IMG/VR virus record: IMGVR_UViG_3300010354_000428
Span: 1 to 29,169 of that record
Length of the DNA stretch: 29,169 nt
Source of the DNA: a virus
Reading direction: 5' to 3' (one strand)
The notes beneath the pieces are model-generated. The model searched no databases. It was not told where the DNA came from and saw only the letters and a list, made by a program, of their open reading frames with translations. Position 1 is the stretch's first letter, and each line of letters starts with the position of its first letter. Below, in pieces: positions 7,575-16,565 of the stretch. The position numbers and the translations under genes were made by a program.

Positions 7575-9608
7575 ATGGCAACAACAAGACCACTAGACAT
7601 TAAATATGGCATTTCAATAGGTGGAGAAGTAATTATAGATTCTGAAAGGAATCTTTCTGTTGAAAATGCTGAAGTTAAAAATTTAAATGTTACTGGATCA
7701 TTAACCAGCATAAATGCAACAAATACTCTATTAAGAGATAATAAAATTACCTTAAACTCTGGTAATGCGGTAGGACAAATTACTGCTTTTGGAACTATAA
7801 CTGGAGGTAGTGGTTATACACAAGGTTCTTATAAAAATGTTCCTTTAACTGGTGGTACAGGTACTGGAGCTACAGCAGATATAACAGTTAATTCATCTGG
7901 TGTAGTTACTTCAGTAACATTGCAATTTGGTGGTTATGGGTATTTAACTACAGATAGTTTACAAGTATCTGCAGCTGATGTGGATTCAGGAACTGATGGG
8001 ATAAATTTTGCAGTAGAAGTAGATACAGTAAGTACAGGAGCTTCTTCTTCCGATGCATTTATCTATGTTTCTAGAGGATCTACTGGAACTGACACAGCAA
8101 TAAAATGGAATGAAAGTAGTGATAAATGGCAATTTACTAATGATGGTACAACTTATTATAATATACCAACAGCAGATACAAATACTACCTACAATACGTC
8201 AGTAGTAGATTCATCTGGAATAAAATTAAGATTATCTGGTTCCGATGCAACATCAGATGATATAACTTTTGCTGGAGCTGGATCAGTATCTGTATCAAGA
8301 ACTGATGATAGTACCATTACTATAACTGGAACTGATACAAACACAACTTATAGCATTTCCGCAGAAGTTGTAAGTAATGTAGCAAGACTAAGATTAACTG
8401 ATTCTAGTTCTGGCACAGATGATGTAATTTTTGTTGGTTCTGGAGCAACTACAGTTACAAGAAGTGATGCAAGTACTATCACATTTTCCAGCACAGATAC
8501 TAATACCACATACACTCAAGAAGTAGTATCTGATGGTGGAATAAAATTAAGATTAGCAGGTAGTGATAGTGTAAATGATGACATAACATTCCAAGCTGGT
8601 AGCAATGTAACCATTACTACTGGTGGTACATCAAATATTACAATCGCAGCAACAAATACTGACACAACCTATGCTATTTCTGCAGAAACTTCTTTAACCA
8701 CAGACGCAGCAAAATTAACTTTAACTGCTGGTGGATCTGGTTCAGGAACTGATGATGTAACTTTTGTTGGAGCAAATGGAATTGTAGTTTCGAGGACTGA
8801 TGCCAATACCATCACAATTAATGGTGGTGGCGTAACAGATACAAACACAACGTACAGTATATCTGCTGTAAATGATAGTGGAGTAAAGCTTCGCTTGACA
8901 GCTGGCGGATCTGGTTCAGGAACTGATGATGTAACTTTTGTTGGTTCTGGGGGTACTTCTGTTACAGTTGCCAATGATACTATTACAATCTCTAGTGTTG
9001 CTAATACAGATACAACTTACGCAATTTCTGCAGAAAGTACAGCTGGTGGTGCTAATTTACGTTTAAGTGCTGGTGGATCTGGTTCAGGAACTGATGATGT
9101 AACTTTTGTTGGTAGTGGATTAACTAGTGTATCCCAAACAGATGCCAACACTATAACAATTTCTACAACAACGCAAACTCTATCAACAGTAACTACTGCT
9201 GGTAATTTAACTTCAAATACAATTGGAGTTGGTGAGATAAAGTTAAATAATGGAAGTAACACAACAGAAATTGGAAATATTGTAGCAAAAAGTCCATCAG
9301 CTCTTAATGCGAATACTGCAACAGCGATTGATACTTTCACTGTTTCTGGATATACAACTGCAAAATATTTAATACAGGCGATACAAAATACTACAGGAAA
9401 GCGTGAAACAACAGAAATTCTATTATTCGAAGATGGAACTACAGTTTATATGACTGAGTATGGAACAATAACAAATCAATCAAATAATGCTTCTTGGATT
9501 ACTTTTGATGCTTCAAGTGATGGAACTACAGTTTCGCTAACTGCACAAGTTTCTGATGCAGCAACTAATAATGTTACTATAAAATTAATTAGACAAACTA
9601 TAGTATAA
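7575..9608 (+). CDS. Long repeat-rich tail fibre protein
   Basis: 677 residues, AGGAG at 7561-7565 nine bases before the ATG. Residues about 75-135 have a glycine-rich 'GGSGY...GGTGTGATADI' module like one in the large structural protein at the window start. Residues 200-531 are six tandem repeats of 52-61 residues, each beginning T-D-T-N-T-T-Y and containing '(L)RL...GTDD(V/I)TFVG' and 'D-A-N-T-I-T-I'. Residues about 575-677 are the same C-terminal domain as in the gene at 6903 (AKYLIQAIQ, EILLFEDGTTVYMTEYGTI, IKLIRQTIV). It is most likely a trimeric fibre shaft ending in a tip domain. Several antisense open frames over the repeats are artefacts of their composition. Confidence 0.75.
   Translation: MATTRPLDIKYGISIGGEVIIDSERNLSVENAEVKNLNVTGSLTSINATNTLLRDNKITLNSGNAVGQITAFGTITGGSGYTQGSYKNVPLTGGTGTGATADITVNSSGVVTSVTLQFGGYGYLTTDSLQVSAADVDSGTDGINFAVEVDTVSTGASSSDAFIYVSRGSTGTDTAIKWNESSDKWQFTNDGTTYYNIPTADTNTTYNTSVVDSSGIKLRLSGSDATSDDITFAGAGSVSVSRTDDSTITITGTDTNTTYSISAEVVSNVARLRLTDSSSGTDDVIFVGSGATTVTRSDASTITFSSTDTNTTYTQEVVSDGGIKLRLAGSDSVNDDITFQAGSNVTITTGGTSNITIAATNTDTTYAISAETSLTTDAAKLTLTAGGSGSGTDDVTFVGANGIVVSRTDANTITINGGGVTDTNTTYSISAVNDSGVKLRLTAGGSGSGTDDVTFVGSGGTSVTVANDTITISSVANTDTTYAISAESTAGGANLRLSAGGSGSGTDDVTFVGSGLTSVSQTDANTITISTTTQTLSTVTTAGNLTSNTIGVGEIKLNNGSNTTEIGNIVAKSPSALNANTATAIDTFTVSGYTTAKYLIQAIQNTTGKRETTEILLFEDGTTVYMTEYGTITNQSNNASWITFDASSDGTTVSLTAQVSDAATNNVTIKLIRQTIV
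8172..9167 (+). repeat. Six tandem fibre repeats with near-identical DNA cores
   Basis: Repeats start at residues 200, 252, 307, 360, 421 and 477 of the fibre at 7575. Three share a 44-base core at 8727-8770, 8901-8944 and 9069-9112; the first and third are identical and the middle one differs by one base. Spacing is 174 and 168 bases. This close DNA identity suggests recent duplication or gene conversion. Confidence 0.8.
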
Positions 9609-9613
9609 AATAA

Positions 9614-10558
9614 ATGGCAACTAAATTAAAATTTAACACAAATTTTGGTTTTGATGGAGATTCTGAAGGAACCCTTATAGTAGATGATATTAACGATAGA
9701 GTTGGTATTAAAACATATACTCCTGGGTATACATTAGATGTAGCTGGAGATATAAATTTTTCTGGATCTTTATATCAAAATGGAGTTGCCTTTTCTGGTG
9801 GCGGTGGCGGAGGAGGAGGCTCTGGAACATTTGATACTGGTATTACAGGATCAATTTATGTTCCAGTAACTTCTGGTATCGGCACAAATCAAACCACAAC
9901 GAATGATATTTTACAGGGTCCAGGAATTTCATATACATTTCCATCAACTGCAGGAAAAGAATATATTATAGAATCTATTCACATTGTAAATATATTCTCG
10001 AATGAATTGTATTTTGTAGCTAGGCATGATTTTAATGGTGGCTCAAATGTTCCTTTAGCTCAAAGAGTTATTATTCCATATCAAGGTGCATTACAATTCT
10101 TAGAGCAACCAATTATTGCAAATCCATCAGATACATTAAGATTTCAGGCACTTTCAAATACTAGTTCAACAGCAACAGGTATTGATGGTGGTTTAGACGC
10201 ATGGATCATATACTCAGAAAAAACTGATACTAATTATATTGGTACAGGTAAAGTCGTAAGCACTGCAGCAGGAACTGAAATATTTCAGGCATCTACAAAT
10301 CCAGCAATGCTTCAATCTATTAGACTTTGCAATTATAGTTTAAATATTGACATTGATGTTTCTATTTCAATTTATCGAGGATCTTTAGCGACAGGAGTAA
10401 GATTAGGATATTTAGCTTATAATCTTACGATTCCGAAAAATAGTGTGGTTGAAATATTACAAAAACCTGCGTATCTATCTGCAAGTGATTCCATAGTTGC
10501 TGCGGCATCATCTGCAAGTGTTTTATCAGTCACTTTATCTGGTAAATATATAGTATAG
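9614..10558 (+). CDS. Tail fibre protein with duplicated C-terminal beta domain
   Basis: 314 residues, start ATG five bases after the previous stop. The N-terminus contains RVGIKTYTPGYTLDVAGDIN followed by SGSLYQNGVAF, the standard fibre module 'vGIgT.sP.ytLdV.Gdi..tG.lyqNG..f'. A poly-Gly linker follows (residues about 61-70). The remainder appears to be two related domains of about 100 residues: 'IESIHIVN...LAQRVIIPYQGALQFLEQPIIANPSDTL' and 'LQSIRLCN...LAYNLTIPKNSVVEILQKPAYLSASDSI' (each summarised, with gaps). The duplicate suggests two stacked beta-sandwiches at a fibre tip. No catalytic motif is visible. It closes the block of fibre genes before the modification island. Confidence 0.7.
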   Translation: MATKLKFNTNFGFDGDSEGTLIVDDINDRVGIKTYTPGYTLDVAGDINFSGSLYQNGVAFSGGGGGGGGSGTFDTGITGSIYVPVTSGIGTNQTTTNDILQGPGISYTFPSTAGKEYIIESIHIVNIFSNELYFVARHDFNGGSNVPLAQRVIIPYQGALQFLEQPIIANPSDTLRFQALSNTSSTATGIDGGLDAWIIYSEKTDTNYIGTGKVVSTAAGTEIFQASTNPAMLQSIRLCNYSLNIDIDVSISIYRGSLATGVRLGYLAYNLTIPKNSVVEILQKPAYLSASDSIVAAASSASVLSVTLSGKYIV

Positions 10559-10573
10559 ACGAATTGATATTTT

Positions 10574-11233
10574 ATGTCTTTGCTAATTGCTTTGCCTTGT
10601 TACGGTGGAATCGTAAGTGATAAAACTGCTAAAGGATTATTTAATCTTGGAAAAGAACTAAGAACTGCGGGTATAGATCATGGTTTACTTACAATAGCAA
10701 ACGAAAGTTTGATTACTCAAGGGCGTTCTAAGATGGCCAATTTTTTTATGAATAATACTGAATACGAAAGAATTTTTTTTATTGATTCTGATATTGGTTT
10801 TACTTCGGAAGATGTTTTTAATCTTTTGAAGCATGATAAAGATATTGTTTGTGGAGCATATCCAATGAAGAGTATTCCATTGAGATATAATTATAACATA
10901 TCAAAACCAGAAATTTCTGAAAATGAATTAATAAAAATTGAAAATGTTGGGTTTGGTTTTGCAATGATTAAAAGAAAAGTATTTGAAGATATTGTAACAA
11001 GTTATGGTGAAGAATTAAAGTATTATCCACCATCAAACAATAGTAATTATCCACCAACAGAAAAAGAATATAATAATTCATATCATTATTTTCTAGAACT
11101 TAAGAAAGATATGAATTATCTACCAGAAGATTTTTCGTTTTTTGAAAGGGCAAAAAATGTTGGATACTCTGCTTGGTTAAATACTAATATTAGACTTGCC
11201 CATGTAGGGTCTCATGTTTTTCAAGAAGGATAA
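10574..11233 (+). CDS. Glycosyltransferase, GT-A fold
   Basis: 219 residues. It begins LLIALPCYGG, the first beta strand of a GT-A nucleotide-sugar-binding fold, and has FFIDSDIGF at residues about 68-76, whose D71-S-D73 is the DxD motif that binds the metal and nucleotide sugar. 'ITQGRSKMANFFM' (47-59) matches the 'R...iA..fL' helix of phage and fungal ANP1/MNN9-like transferases. 'CGAYPMKS' and 'GFGFAMIKRKVF' also fit. The length is that of a single catalytic domain. It is cytoplasmic, with no membrane segment. It lies four bases before the first propeller gene with AAGGA at 11226-11230 between them, which hints that it acts on that protein. Donor sugar and acceptor are unknown. Confidence 0.75.
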   Translation: MSLLIALPCYGGIVSDKTAKGLFNLGKELRTAGIDHGLLTIANESLITQGRSKMANFFMNNTEYERIFFIDSDIGFTSEDVFNLLKHDKDIVCGAYPMKSIPLRYNYNISKPEISENELIKIENVGFGFAMIKRKVFEDIVTSYGEELKYYPPSNNSNYPPTEKEYNNSYHYFLELKKDMNYLPEDFSFFERAKNVGYSAWLNTNIRLAHVGSHVFQEG

Positions 11234-11237
11234 CTAA

Positions 11238-13106
11238 ATGGCATTTGGAGTCTTTGGATTACGCAAAATTTATCTAAAACAGGTTAAGAATATAACTGAC
11301 AACAACTTTGCAAGTTGGCCAGAAACTGCTTCTTATGGATATTATGGAGGAGGATATGTAGGTCCTCCTGGAGTAACTAATTCTATTGTGAGATATGATT
11401 TTAGTAACGAAAATTTTAGTTTTCCTGGAAAAAATTTATCTGCAGCAAAATCAAGAGGTGCATCTGCATATAGTAGTCTTTATGGTTATTTTTATTCTGG
11501 ATCTCCTGGAAGTGGTGGAGTTAGTAACATTGAAAGATTAGATTTTTCTACAGAAAATATAAGTGCTTCAACAAATAATGCACCATTTGGTTCAAGAATT
11601 TTTTCTGGTGTTTCAACTAATTATTATGCATATTTTGCTGGAGGATTTACTCCTGGCACCACTAGTAAAATTACAAGATTGGATTTTTCCAATGAAATAG
11701 TAAGTGAACCAGGGAATAATCTACCTGTAGCTTCTACTACTACTTCAGTATTTAGTGATTTTTATGGATATTTTTCTCTTGGGCGTTCATTTAGTACAAT
11801 TGCAAGGATTGATTTTTCGAATGAAACTGTAAGTAATCCTGGAAAAAATTTTCCAAGTCCTAAAGATTCTTGTCCTGGAACTGCTAGTAAAGAAAATGGT
11901 TATTTTGGGGGTGGATATACAAGTCCTCCAGCAACATCATACAATTCTATCACTAAATTAAATTTTTCATCAGAAACTATAAGTACTATTCCTGCTGCAT
12001 TATCGACACTTAGAGCAAATTCTGAAACAGTTAATAATAGTTCTTATGGTTATTTTACCGCAGGATTTATATCTCCACCATTTAGTTATGTATCTAATGT
12101 AAGTAGACTTGATTTTTCGACAGAACTTACAGCATCACCAGGAAGAAATTATCCTTCTAATAATAATGGGTTGTATGGTTTTTCTGGTGGAGCATCAGTT
12201 TCTAAACAAGTTAAAACTTATGGAGCTGGATATGTTGGTGGCGGAGCCTTGGGTCCTGTTCCTGGAAGTTCTAGTACAATTACAAGACTTGATTTTTCTA
12301 ATGAAACTGCAAGTAATCCTGGAAAAAATTTACCAACCGCATATAATGCACAAGCAGCAACAGCAAGTGTTCATTACGGATATTTTTGTGGTGGTTATTC
12401 CCCTATAACACAAAGTGTTGTTATAAGACTTGATTTTTCTACTGAAAATGTAAGTTTACCTGGAAAGAATCTACCAACACAACAATATAGATTCGCAGCA
12501 TTCTCAAGTAATTCTTATGGATATTTTGGTGGAGGTTATGCTGGAGCACCTTTTTATATTCAAAATACAATATCAAGACTCGATTTTTCAAATGAAATTG
12601 TAAGTAATCCTGGAAAAACATTAATAGAAAGAAGAGGTTCCCATGCAGCGATTGCTAGTAATTCTTATGGTTATTTTGGGGGTGGAGTAGATCCAAATTT
12701 TAGTTGTAAAATTACAAGACTTGATTTTTCTAATGAAACTATAAGTAATCCTGGAAATAATTTAGCATATGCAGCCACAGATTGTGGATCTGTTCAAACT
12801 AATTTTTATGGCTATTTTTCTGGTGGTAGAAATCCAGTAGTTAGTACAGTTTCAAGACTTGATTTTTCAAATGACACTATAAGTCAACCAGGAAAAAATC
12901 TTCCCACAATAAGATTATATCATAGTGGAAATTTGTCTAATAATCAAAATGGTTATTTTATTGGTGGTAATACTGGAAATTCTCCAGTTACTGCTTATTC
13001 TTCATTTGCTAGAATAGATTTTTCTAGCGAAACCGTAACTAATATGACTACTGGTAGTTTACCAAGTACAAGACTTTGGGCCGCAGCAGTATCAAATTCA
13101 AATTAA
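11238..13106 (+). CDS. Double kelch-like beta-propeller protein (paralogue A)
   Basis: 622 residues. After an N-terminal segment (FGLRKIYLKQV, then FASWPE) come twelve repeats of about 44-52 residues. Each has an aromatic-GG start (YGYFGGG), a middle 'T-I-x-R-L-D-F-S-N-E' strand and an end 'NPGKNLP..R'. This layout, with the double glycine, the R-(L/I)-D-F strand and the LP turn, fits kelch repeats. An extra stretch after repeat 6 (FSGGASVSKQVK) splits the array into 6+6, so I infer two six-bladed propellers. The gene at 16566 has the same plan. It is probably a virion adhesin or fibre tip. No enzymatic motif is seen, and galactose-oxidase-like activity is unlikely without catalytic Cys/Tyr/His residues. 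Confidence 0.65.
   Translation: MAFGVFGLRKIYLKQVKNITDNNFASWPETASYGYYGGGYVGPPGVTNSIVRYDFSNENFSFPGKNLSAAKSRGASAYSSLYGYFYSGSPGSGGVSNIERLDFSTENISASTNNAPFGSRIFSGVSTNYYAYFAGGFTPGTTSKITRLDFSNEIVSEPGNNLPVASTTTSVFSDFYGYFSLGRSFSTIARIDFSNETVSNPGKNFPSPKDSCPGTASKENGYFGGGYTSPPATSYNSITKLNFSSETISTIPAALSTLRANSETVNNSSYGYFTAGFISPPFSYVSNVSRLDFSTELTASPGRNYPSNNNGLYGFSGGASVSKQVKTYGAGYVGGGALGPVPGSSSTITRLDFSNETASNPGKNLPTAYNAQAATASVHYGYFCGGYSPITQSVVIRLDFSTENVSLPGKNLPTQQYRFAAFSSNSYGYFGGGYAGAPFYIQNTISRLDFSNEIVSNPGKTLIERRGSHAAIASNSYGYFGGGVDPNFSCKITRLDFSNETISNPGNNLAYAATDCGSVQTNFYGYFSGGRNPVVSTVSRLDFSNDTISQPGKNLPTIRLYHSGNLSNNQNGYFIGGNTGNSPVTAYSSFARIDFSSETVTNMTTGSLPSTRLWAAAVSNSN
11334..13103 (+). repeat. Twelve kelch-like coding repeats (6+6)
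   Basis: The repeats start at YGYYGGG (residue 33) and run to the C-terminal VSNSN. The DNA repeats are partly near-identical: the 38 bases at 12717-12754 recur at 18162-18199 in paralogue B with one mismatch. Confidence 0.75.
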
Positions 13107-13109
13107 ATT

Positions 13110-13946
13110 ATGAAAAAATTTCACTTTATGTCTGGTCTTCCAAGATCAGGTTCGACTCTATTAACAGCACTACTCAATCAAAATCCAGAAATACACGCAT
13201 CTACTAATTCTCCACTTTTGGATACAATACATTATACCGAAGAATATCTTTTATATAATTCAGAACAATATAAAGCACACCCTAAACAAGAATGTGCTCA
13301 CAAGGTTCTGTCTTCTATTCCAGAAAATTATTACTTCAATACTTCACAAAATATTATTATTGACAAATCAAGAGGTTGGGTTAATCAAATAGAACATATT
13401 CAAGATTACATTACATCACAACCAAAGATTATTTGTCCAGTAAGAGATATTCAAGATATCATATCTTCATTTCTAAATCTTATTTACCATTCTAAGAAAA
13501 CATCATTCATTGATGAGGCACTAATCAAAAATGGTATAGAAATCACTAATGATAATCGTACTGATTACTTAATGTCTCCCCAAGGTATTATTGGAATGTC
13601 ATATCATGCACTTTCGGAAGCATTTCGTAAAGGTAACAATAAGTATTTGTTGTTAGTTGAGTATGATGATTTAGTAAATAACCCGCAACAAGAATTGAAT
13701 AAAATTTATGATTTTTTAGAACTTCCAAGATTTACACATACTTTTGAAAATATAAAACCAAAGTTTGATGAAAATGATGAAGTTTATAAGTTAGAAAATA
13801 TGCATATAGTAAGGCATAAAGTAGAAAAAATACATCGTGACAATTCAAAATTCTTAAGTGATTATGTAATCCGCAAATATAGTAATATGGAGTTCTGGAA
13901 AAAAAGAACTCAAACGTATTCTATTTTTGGATTATTAAGTCTTTAA
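13110..13946 (+). CDS. Sulfotransferase (PAPS-dependent type)
   Basis: 278 residues. Residues 9-18, GLPRSGSTLL, are the 5'-phosphosulfate-binding loop of PAPS sulfotransferases; the form is closest to the 'G(V/L)PRSG(T/S)TL' of the tyrosyl-protein and bacterial Sulfotransfer_3 group. Residues 109-123 (CPVRDIQDIISSFLN) give the Arg and Ser of the 3'-phosphate-binding site (R112, S119/S120). 'LLLVEYDDLVNNPQQELNKI' is the usual C-terminal helix region of the family. The length is normal. It would move sulfate from PAPS to a hydroxyl or tyrosine. It sits three bases after propeller A and before the GT fusion, so fibre residues or attached sugars are possible acceptors; this is inference. Host PAPS would be required. 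Confidence 0.8.
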   Translation: MKKFHFMSGLPRSGSTLLTALLNQNPEIHASTNSPLLDTIHYTEEYLLYNSEQYKAHPKQECAHKVLSSIPENYYFNTSQNIIIDKSRGWVNQIEHIQDYITSQPKIICPVRDIQDIISSFLNLIYHSKKTSFIDEALIKNGIEITNDNRTDYLMSPQGIIGMSYHALSEAFRKGNNKYLLLVEYDDLVNNPQQELNKIYDFLELPRFTHTFENIKPKFDENDEVYKLENMHIVRHKVEKIHRDNSKFLSDYVIRKYSNMEFWKKRTQTYSIFGLLSL

Positions 13947-13953
13947 AATTTAA

Positions 13954-13961
13954 ACTAAATA
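13954..13961 (+). promoter_or_regulatory. Putative late promoter octamer (ACTAAATA)
   Basis: Followed by AAAAC; the same ACTAAATAAAAA string occurs at 18394. Located 23 bases before the ATG at 13984. Weaker match to the late consensus than TATAAATA. Confidence 0.4.
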
Positions 13962-13983
13962 AAAACACTTACATCATTTTGAT

Positions 13984-15684
13984 ATGAAATCTGGAGCAAC
14001 TGAAAGTTCTTTTTATTATCTAAATCAATATTATTCATTTCCAAATAATATTGAAGTTTCAAGAAGTATAGAAATTTTAGCACAATCAAATAAGCAATAT
14101 AAAATACTGTGGGCACATGATAATTGTGACCAACCACAACTTTTAAGACTTCCAGAACTTGTATCACAGATTGATTTAATTGTCTGTGTATCAAACTGGG
14201 AAGCAGAACAATATATTAAATATAACCGAGCACCAGCAGATAAGATTGTAGTCATTCCAAATGGTGTTGCAGATATTTTTTGTCCCAAAACACCAAAATC
14301 AAAAACAGCAATTTATTTTTCTGGACCACATAAAGGTATCACACCGCTTCCAAAAATTTGGAAACAAGTTATTAAAAATCATCCAGATGCAAAATTAAAA
14401 GTATTTTCTTCTCATAATCTTTATGGTGAACAATATGAACAGCATTTTAAAATACCAGAACATTTAGAAGCAATTGAAGAACTTAAGTCTCTTCCTGGAG
14501 TAGAATATTCTCCATGTATTGATCGAGAACAACTTCTTCCTCATATTCAGGATGCAGCATTCTTCGTTCATCCTAACGTCTGGGAAGAAACTTTTTGTGT
14601 ATCTATGGCAGAAGCAATGGTATGTGGTTGCTATCCAATCACAAGTGATATAGGAGCACTGAAAGAAATTTCATTCAATCGTGGTAAATATATTCCCATG
14701 GATGGAAAGAATACTCCAGTTGGTTGGGAAACATCTTCAAAGTTTGTGGATGAATTCTCACAAGAACTATCAAGATGTTTTGAGTTTTTTGATAAAGAAC
14801 CACAAACATTTTATGCTGCAACAAAAGAACTTTCACAAGTTTCAAAAGATACTTATGATTGGAAAAAAATTGCAGTTATTTGGGAAAAATTGATACAAAA
14901 TTTTTTAAAAGAAGAACGACCAAAATATTATTGTATGGTACACATGAAGTGTTCGGAAAAATATACGCATCTTGCATTAGATACATTTTTCAGAAATAGT
15001 ATTTTTGAAAAACAAGATAAGTTTTTCTTGATTGATAATGACAAATCATTTACCAAAAACTATGAGAATATTACAGTAATCTCAAACGCATCTTCAAAAT
15101 CTTTTGCAGAGAATATGAATTTCATTCTTAAGCAAGCAATTATAGATGGTGTTGATTTTGTTGGATTAAATAATGATATTGCTTTCACAAAAAACTGGAA
15201 TCAAAATTTAGGTGATTTAAACTCAATTTCAATTCCATTATGTAATCAACATTTATATGGTAATTGGATAAAAAGTGAAATGGAACTTGAAGAATTTATT
15301 GGTAAAGAAGAATCACTCAATCAAATTGCTTCACAAATTATATCACATCCACAAAATCTAGCACCAAATTTAATTAAAGCATTCTATTGTTTTTATATTC
15401 CTCATGAAGTTAGTTCGAAGATTGGATTATTTGATGAAGAATTTGGGAAAGGTGGGGGAGAAGATATTGATTATAGTTTAAGAGCAGAACAACTTGGCAT
15501 TGAAACGAAGTTCAATGCTAACTCTTACTTACTTCATTTTTCCCATAGAACTTTGGATAATGAGACTAAAGAAGAAAAAGATTCGAGAACAGAACAATTA
15601 TATTTGCATTTTTGTAAAAAATGGGGTAAAGAAATTGCTGATAGAAGATTGTCTCTTGCGGTTACACAACGGTTCTCATCATAA
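13984..15684 (+). CDS. Two-domain glycosyltransferase, GT4 fused to GT2-like
   Basis: 566 residues. Residues 1-300 look like a GT-B/GT4 transferase: KILWAHDNCDQPQ (40-52), IVVIPNGV (88-95), and the donor-site motif EETFCVSMAE (201-210), an E-x7-E pair at E202/E210, followed by GCYPITSDIGALKE. The N-terminal Rossmann half is short: only about 90 residues precede IPNGV, and an upstream in-frame stop (13960-13962) blocks extension. Residues 314-566 resemble GT-A/GT2: strand 'FFLIDND', 'FVGLNNDIAF' (NND 396-398 as the DxD-like site) and 'GGGEDIDYSLRAEQLG' (491-506), the ED motif of GT2 enzymes. It may add two successive sugars. It is probably cytoplasmic. Acceptor unknown; the propellers on either side are candidates. 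Confidence 0.7.
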   Translation: MKSGATESSFYYLNQYYSFPNNIEVSRSIEILAQSNKQYKILWAHDNCDQPQLLRLPELVSQIDLIVCVSNWEAEQYIKYNRAPADKIVVIPNGVADIFCPKTPKSKTAIYFSGPHKGITPLPKIWKQVIKNHPDAKLKVFSSHNLYGEQYEQHFKIPEHLEAIEELKSLPGVEYSPCIDREQLLPHIQDAAFFVHPNVWEETFCVSMAEAMVCGCYPITSDIGALKEISFNRGKYIPMDGKNTPVGWETSSKFVDEFSQELSRCFEFFDKEPQTFYAATKELSQVSKDTYDWKKIAVIWEKLIQNFLKEERPKYYCMVHMKCSEKYTHLALDTFFRNSIFEKQDKFFLIDNDKSFTKNYENITVISNASSKSFAENMNFILKQAIIDGVDFVGLNNDIAFTKNWNQNLGDLNSISIPLCNQHLYGNWIKSEMELEEFIGKEESLNQIASQIISHPQNLAPNLIKAFYCFYIPHEVSSKIGLFDEEFGKGGGEDIDYSLRAEQLGIETKFNANSYLLHFSHRTLDNETKEEKDSRTEQLYLHFCKKWGKEIADRRLSLAVTQRFSS

Positions 15685-15687
15685 ATA
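15680..15687 (+). promoter_or_regulatory. Putative late promoter octamer (CATAAATA)
   Basis: Seven of eight match to TATAAATA, overlapping the TAA stop of the GT gene (15682-15684), 31 bases before the ATG at 15719. Confidence 0.5.
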
Positions 15688-15718
15688 AAAATAACATTAT
15701 TGAATAAATTAAATAAGT

Positions 15719-16558
15719 ATGTCTAACAATTATGAAGCAATTGCATTGGCGACATCTAAGGAAGTCTTAGATGATAGTAATGAATTTATGATTAAAGTTC
15801 TTCAAGAGGCAACTCGTTGGGAAGAAAGTGAAACAGAATTAGCCCAAGGTCGTTCAGATTTCCAGATTGAAAAGTTTATTATTCATGATAATTTTACAAT
15901 TCCATCAGCATTTAAAGCAGCACTCATTAACCGTAGAAGTGTAGCAGAAGGTCTTTTACAACAAGTTATTGAAGCAAAAAGAGCAGCAAGAGAGTTTCAT
16001 TATAAGTGGGATGGGAAAGATAAGACTCAACCAATTTGGTGGAAAACCCGTGAAGGAGGTGAAGAACTTGCTTGGTATGATATTGATGAGTTTCATTTTC
16101 ATCGTATGCTTGAGGGATTAAATCGTGGATTTAAGGCAGCAGTAGAAGAACTTGAGTGCTTTGATAAACTAATCAATCGGTTGATTCAATTAAATGATGG
16201 AAAATTGGTTTCTAGAGAACAATATAATGAAGACCAACCAAATTACTGGGAGCGTAGGCTTGCTAATCAATCGTTAGATGATTTACTTTCTGCAAGAACT
16301 GGTGTAAATGCTGGTAATATTCGTTCCATGCGACGAGCAAGTGCTCCTACAGTATTAACTGATGATATAAATCGTACTAAAGGTAGTTTTGGGGATCCTA
16401 GTAATCCTATGGACTTCTTGAATAGTCTTCAACAATCAGTTGCTGCTGGTATTGAAGAAATTACAGGAGTGGGCCAACAACTTCTCCGTGGTCTTGAAGA
16501 ACAAGAGCAAAAGCAAATTCCCCAATCATTATTCAATCCAGATTTAAAAGTAGAGTAG
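15719..16558 (+). CDS. Helical protein of unknown function
   Basis: 279 residues, not recognised with certainty. It is mostly helical, with many charged residues and no membrane segment or signal peptide. Features: an acidic N-terminal region, a Trp-rich stretch (REFHYKWDGKD, PIWWKTREGG, LAWYDIDEFHFHRML; residues about 90-138), a basic segment (NIRSMRRASAP near 200-215) and a Gln/Glu-rich C-terminus (GLEEQEQKQIPQ). I have a weak memory of similar proteins annotated as hypothetical in T4-like cyanophages beside fibre genes. It is seven bases before propeller B, so it could be an adaptor, chaperone or virion part of that fibre. Codon use (CGT, GGT, CTT) looks a little less AT-biased than in the fibre genes. 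Confidence 0.6.
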   Translation: MSNNYEAIALATSKEVLDDSNEFMIKVLQEATRWEESETELAQGRSDFQIEKFIIHDNFTIPSAFKAALINRRSVAEGLLQQVIEAKRAAREFHYKWDGKDKTQPIWWKTREGGEELAWYDIDEFHFHRMLEGLNRGFKAAVEELECFDKLINRLIQLNDGKLVSREQYNEDQPNYWERRLANQSLDDLLSARTGVNAGNIRSMRRASAPTVLTDDINRTKGSFGDPSNPMDFLNSLQQSVAAGIEEITGVGQQLLRGLEEQEQKQIPQSLFNPDLKVE

Positions 16559-16565
16559 AAACAAA

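Noticed and set aside
7370-7711. Minus-strand open frame of 113 codons
   Set aside because: Lies across the end and start of two convincing plus-strand fibre genes, with no family pattern; a shadow.
8727-9112. Regularly spaced 44-base repeats resembling a CRISPR array
   Set aside because: They are in frame in a fibre gene, spaced by about 125-130 bases that also encode related repeats, with no cas genes.
8669-9340. Two long minus-strand open frames over the fibre repeats
   Set aside because: They arise from the repeated codon composition on the plus strand; Pro/Val-rich and unlike any protein family.
13955-14288. Minus-strand open frames over the start of the GT fusion gene
   Set aside because: No motifs, and the plus-strand transferase is well supported.
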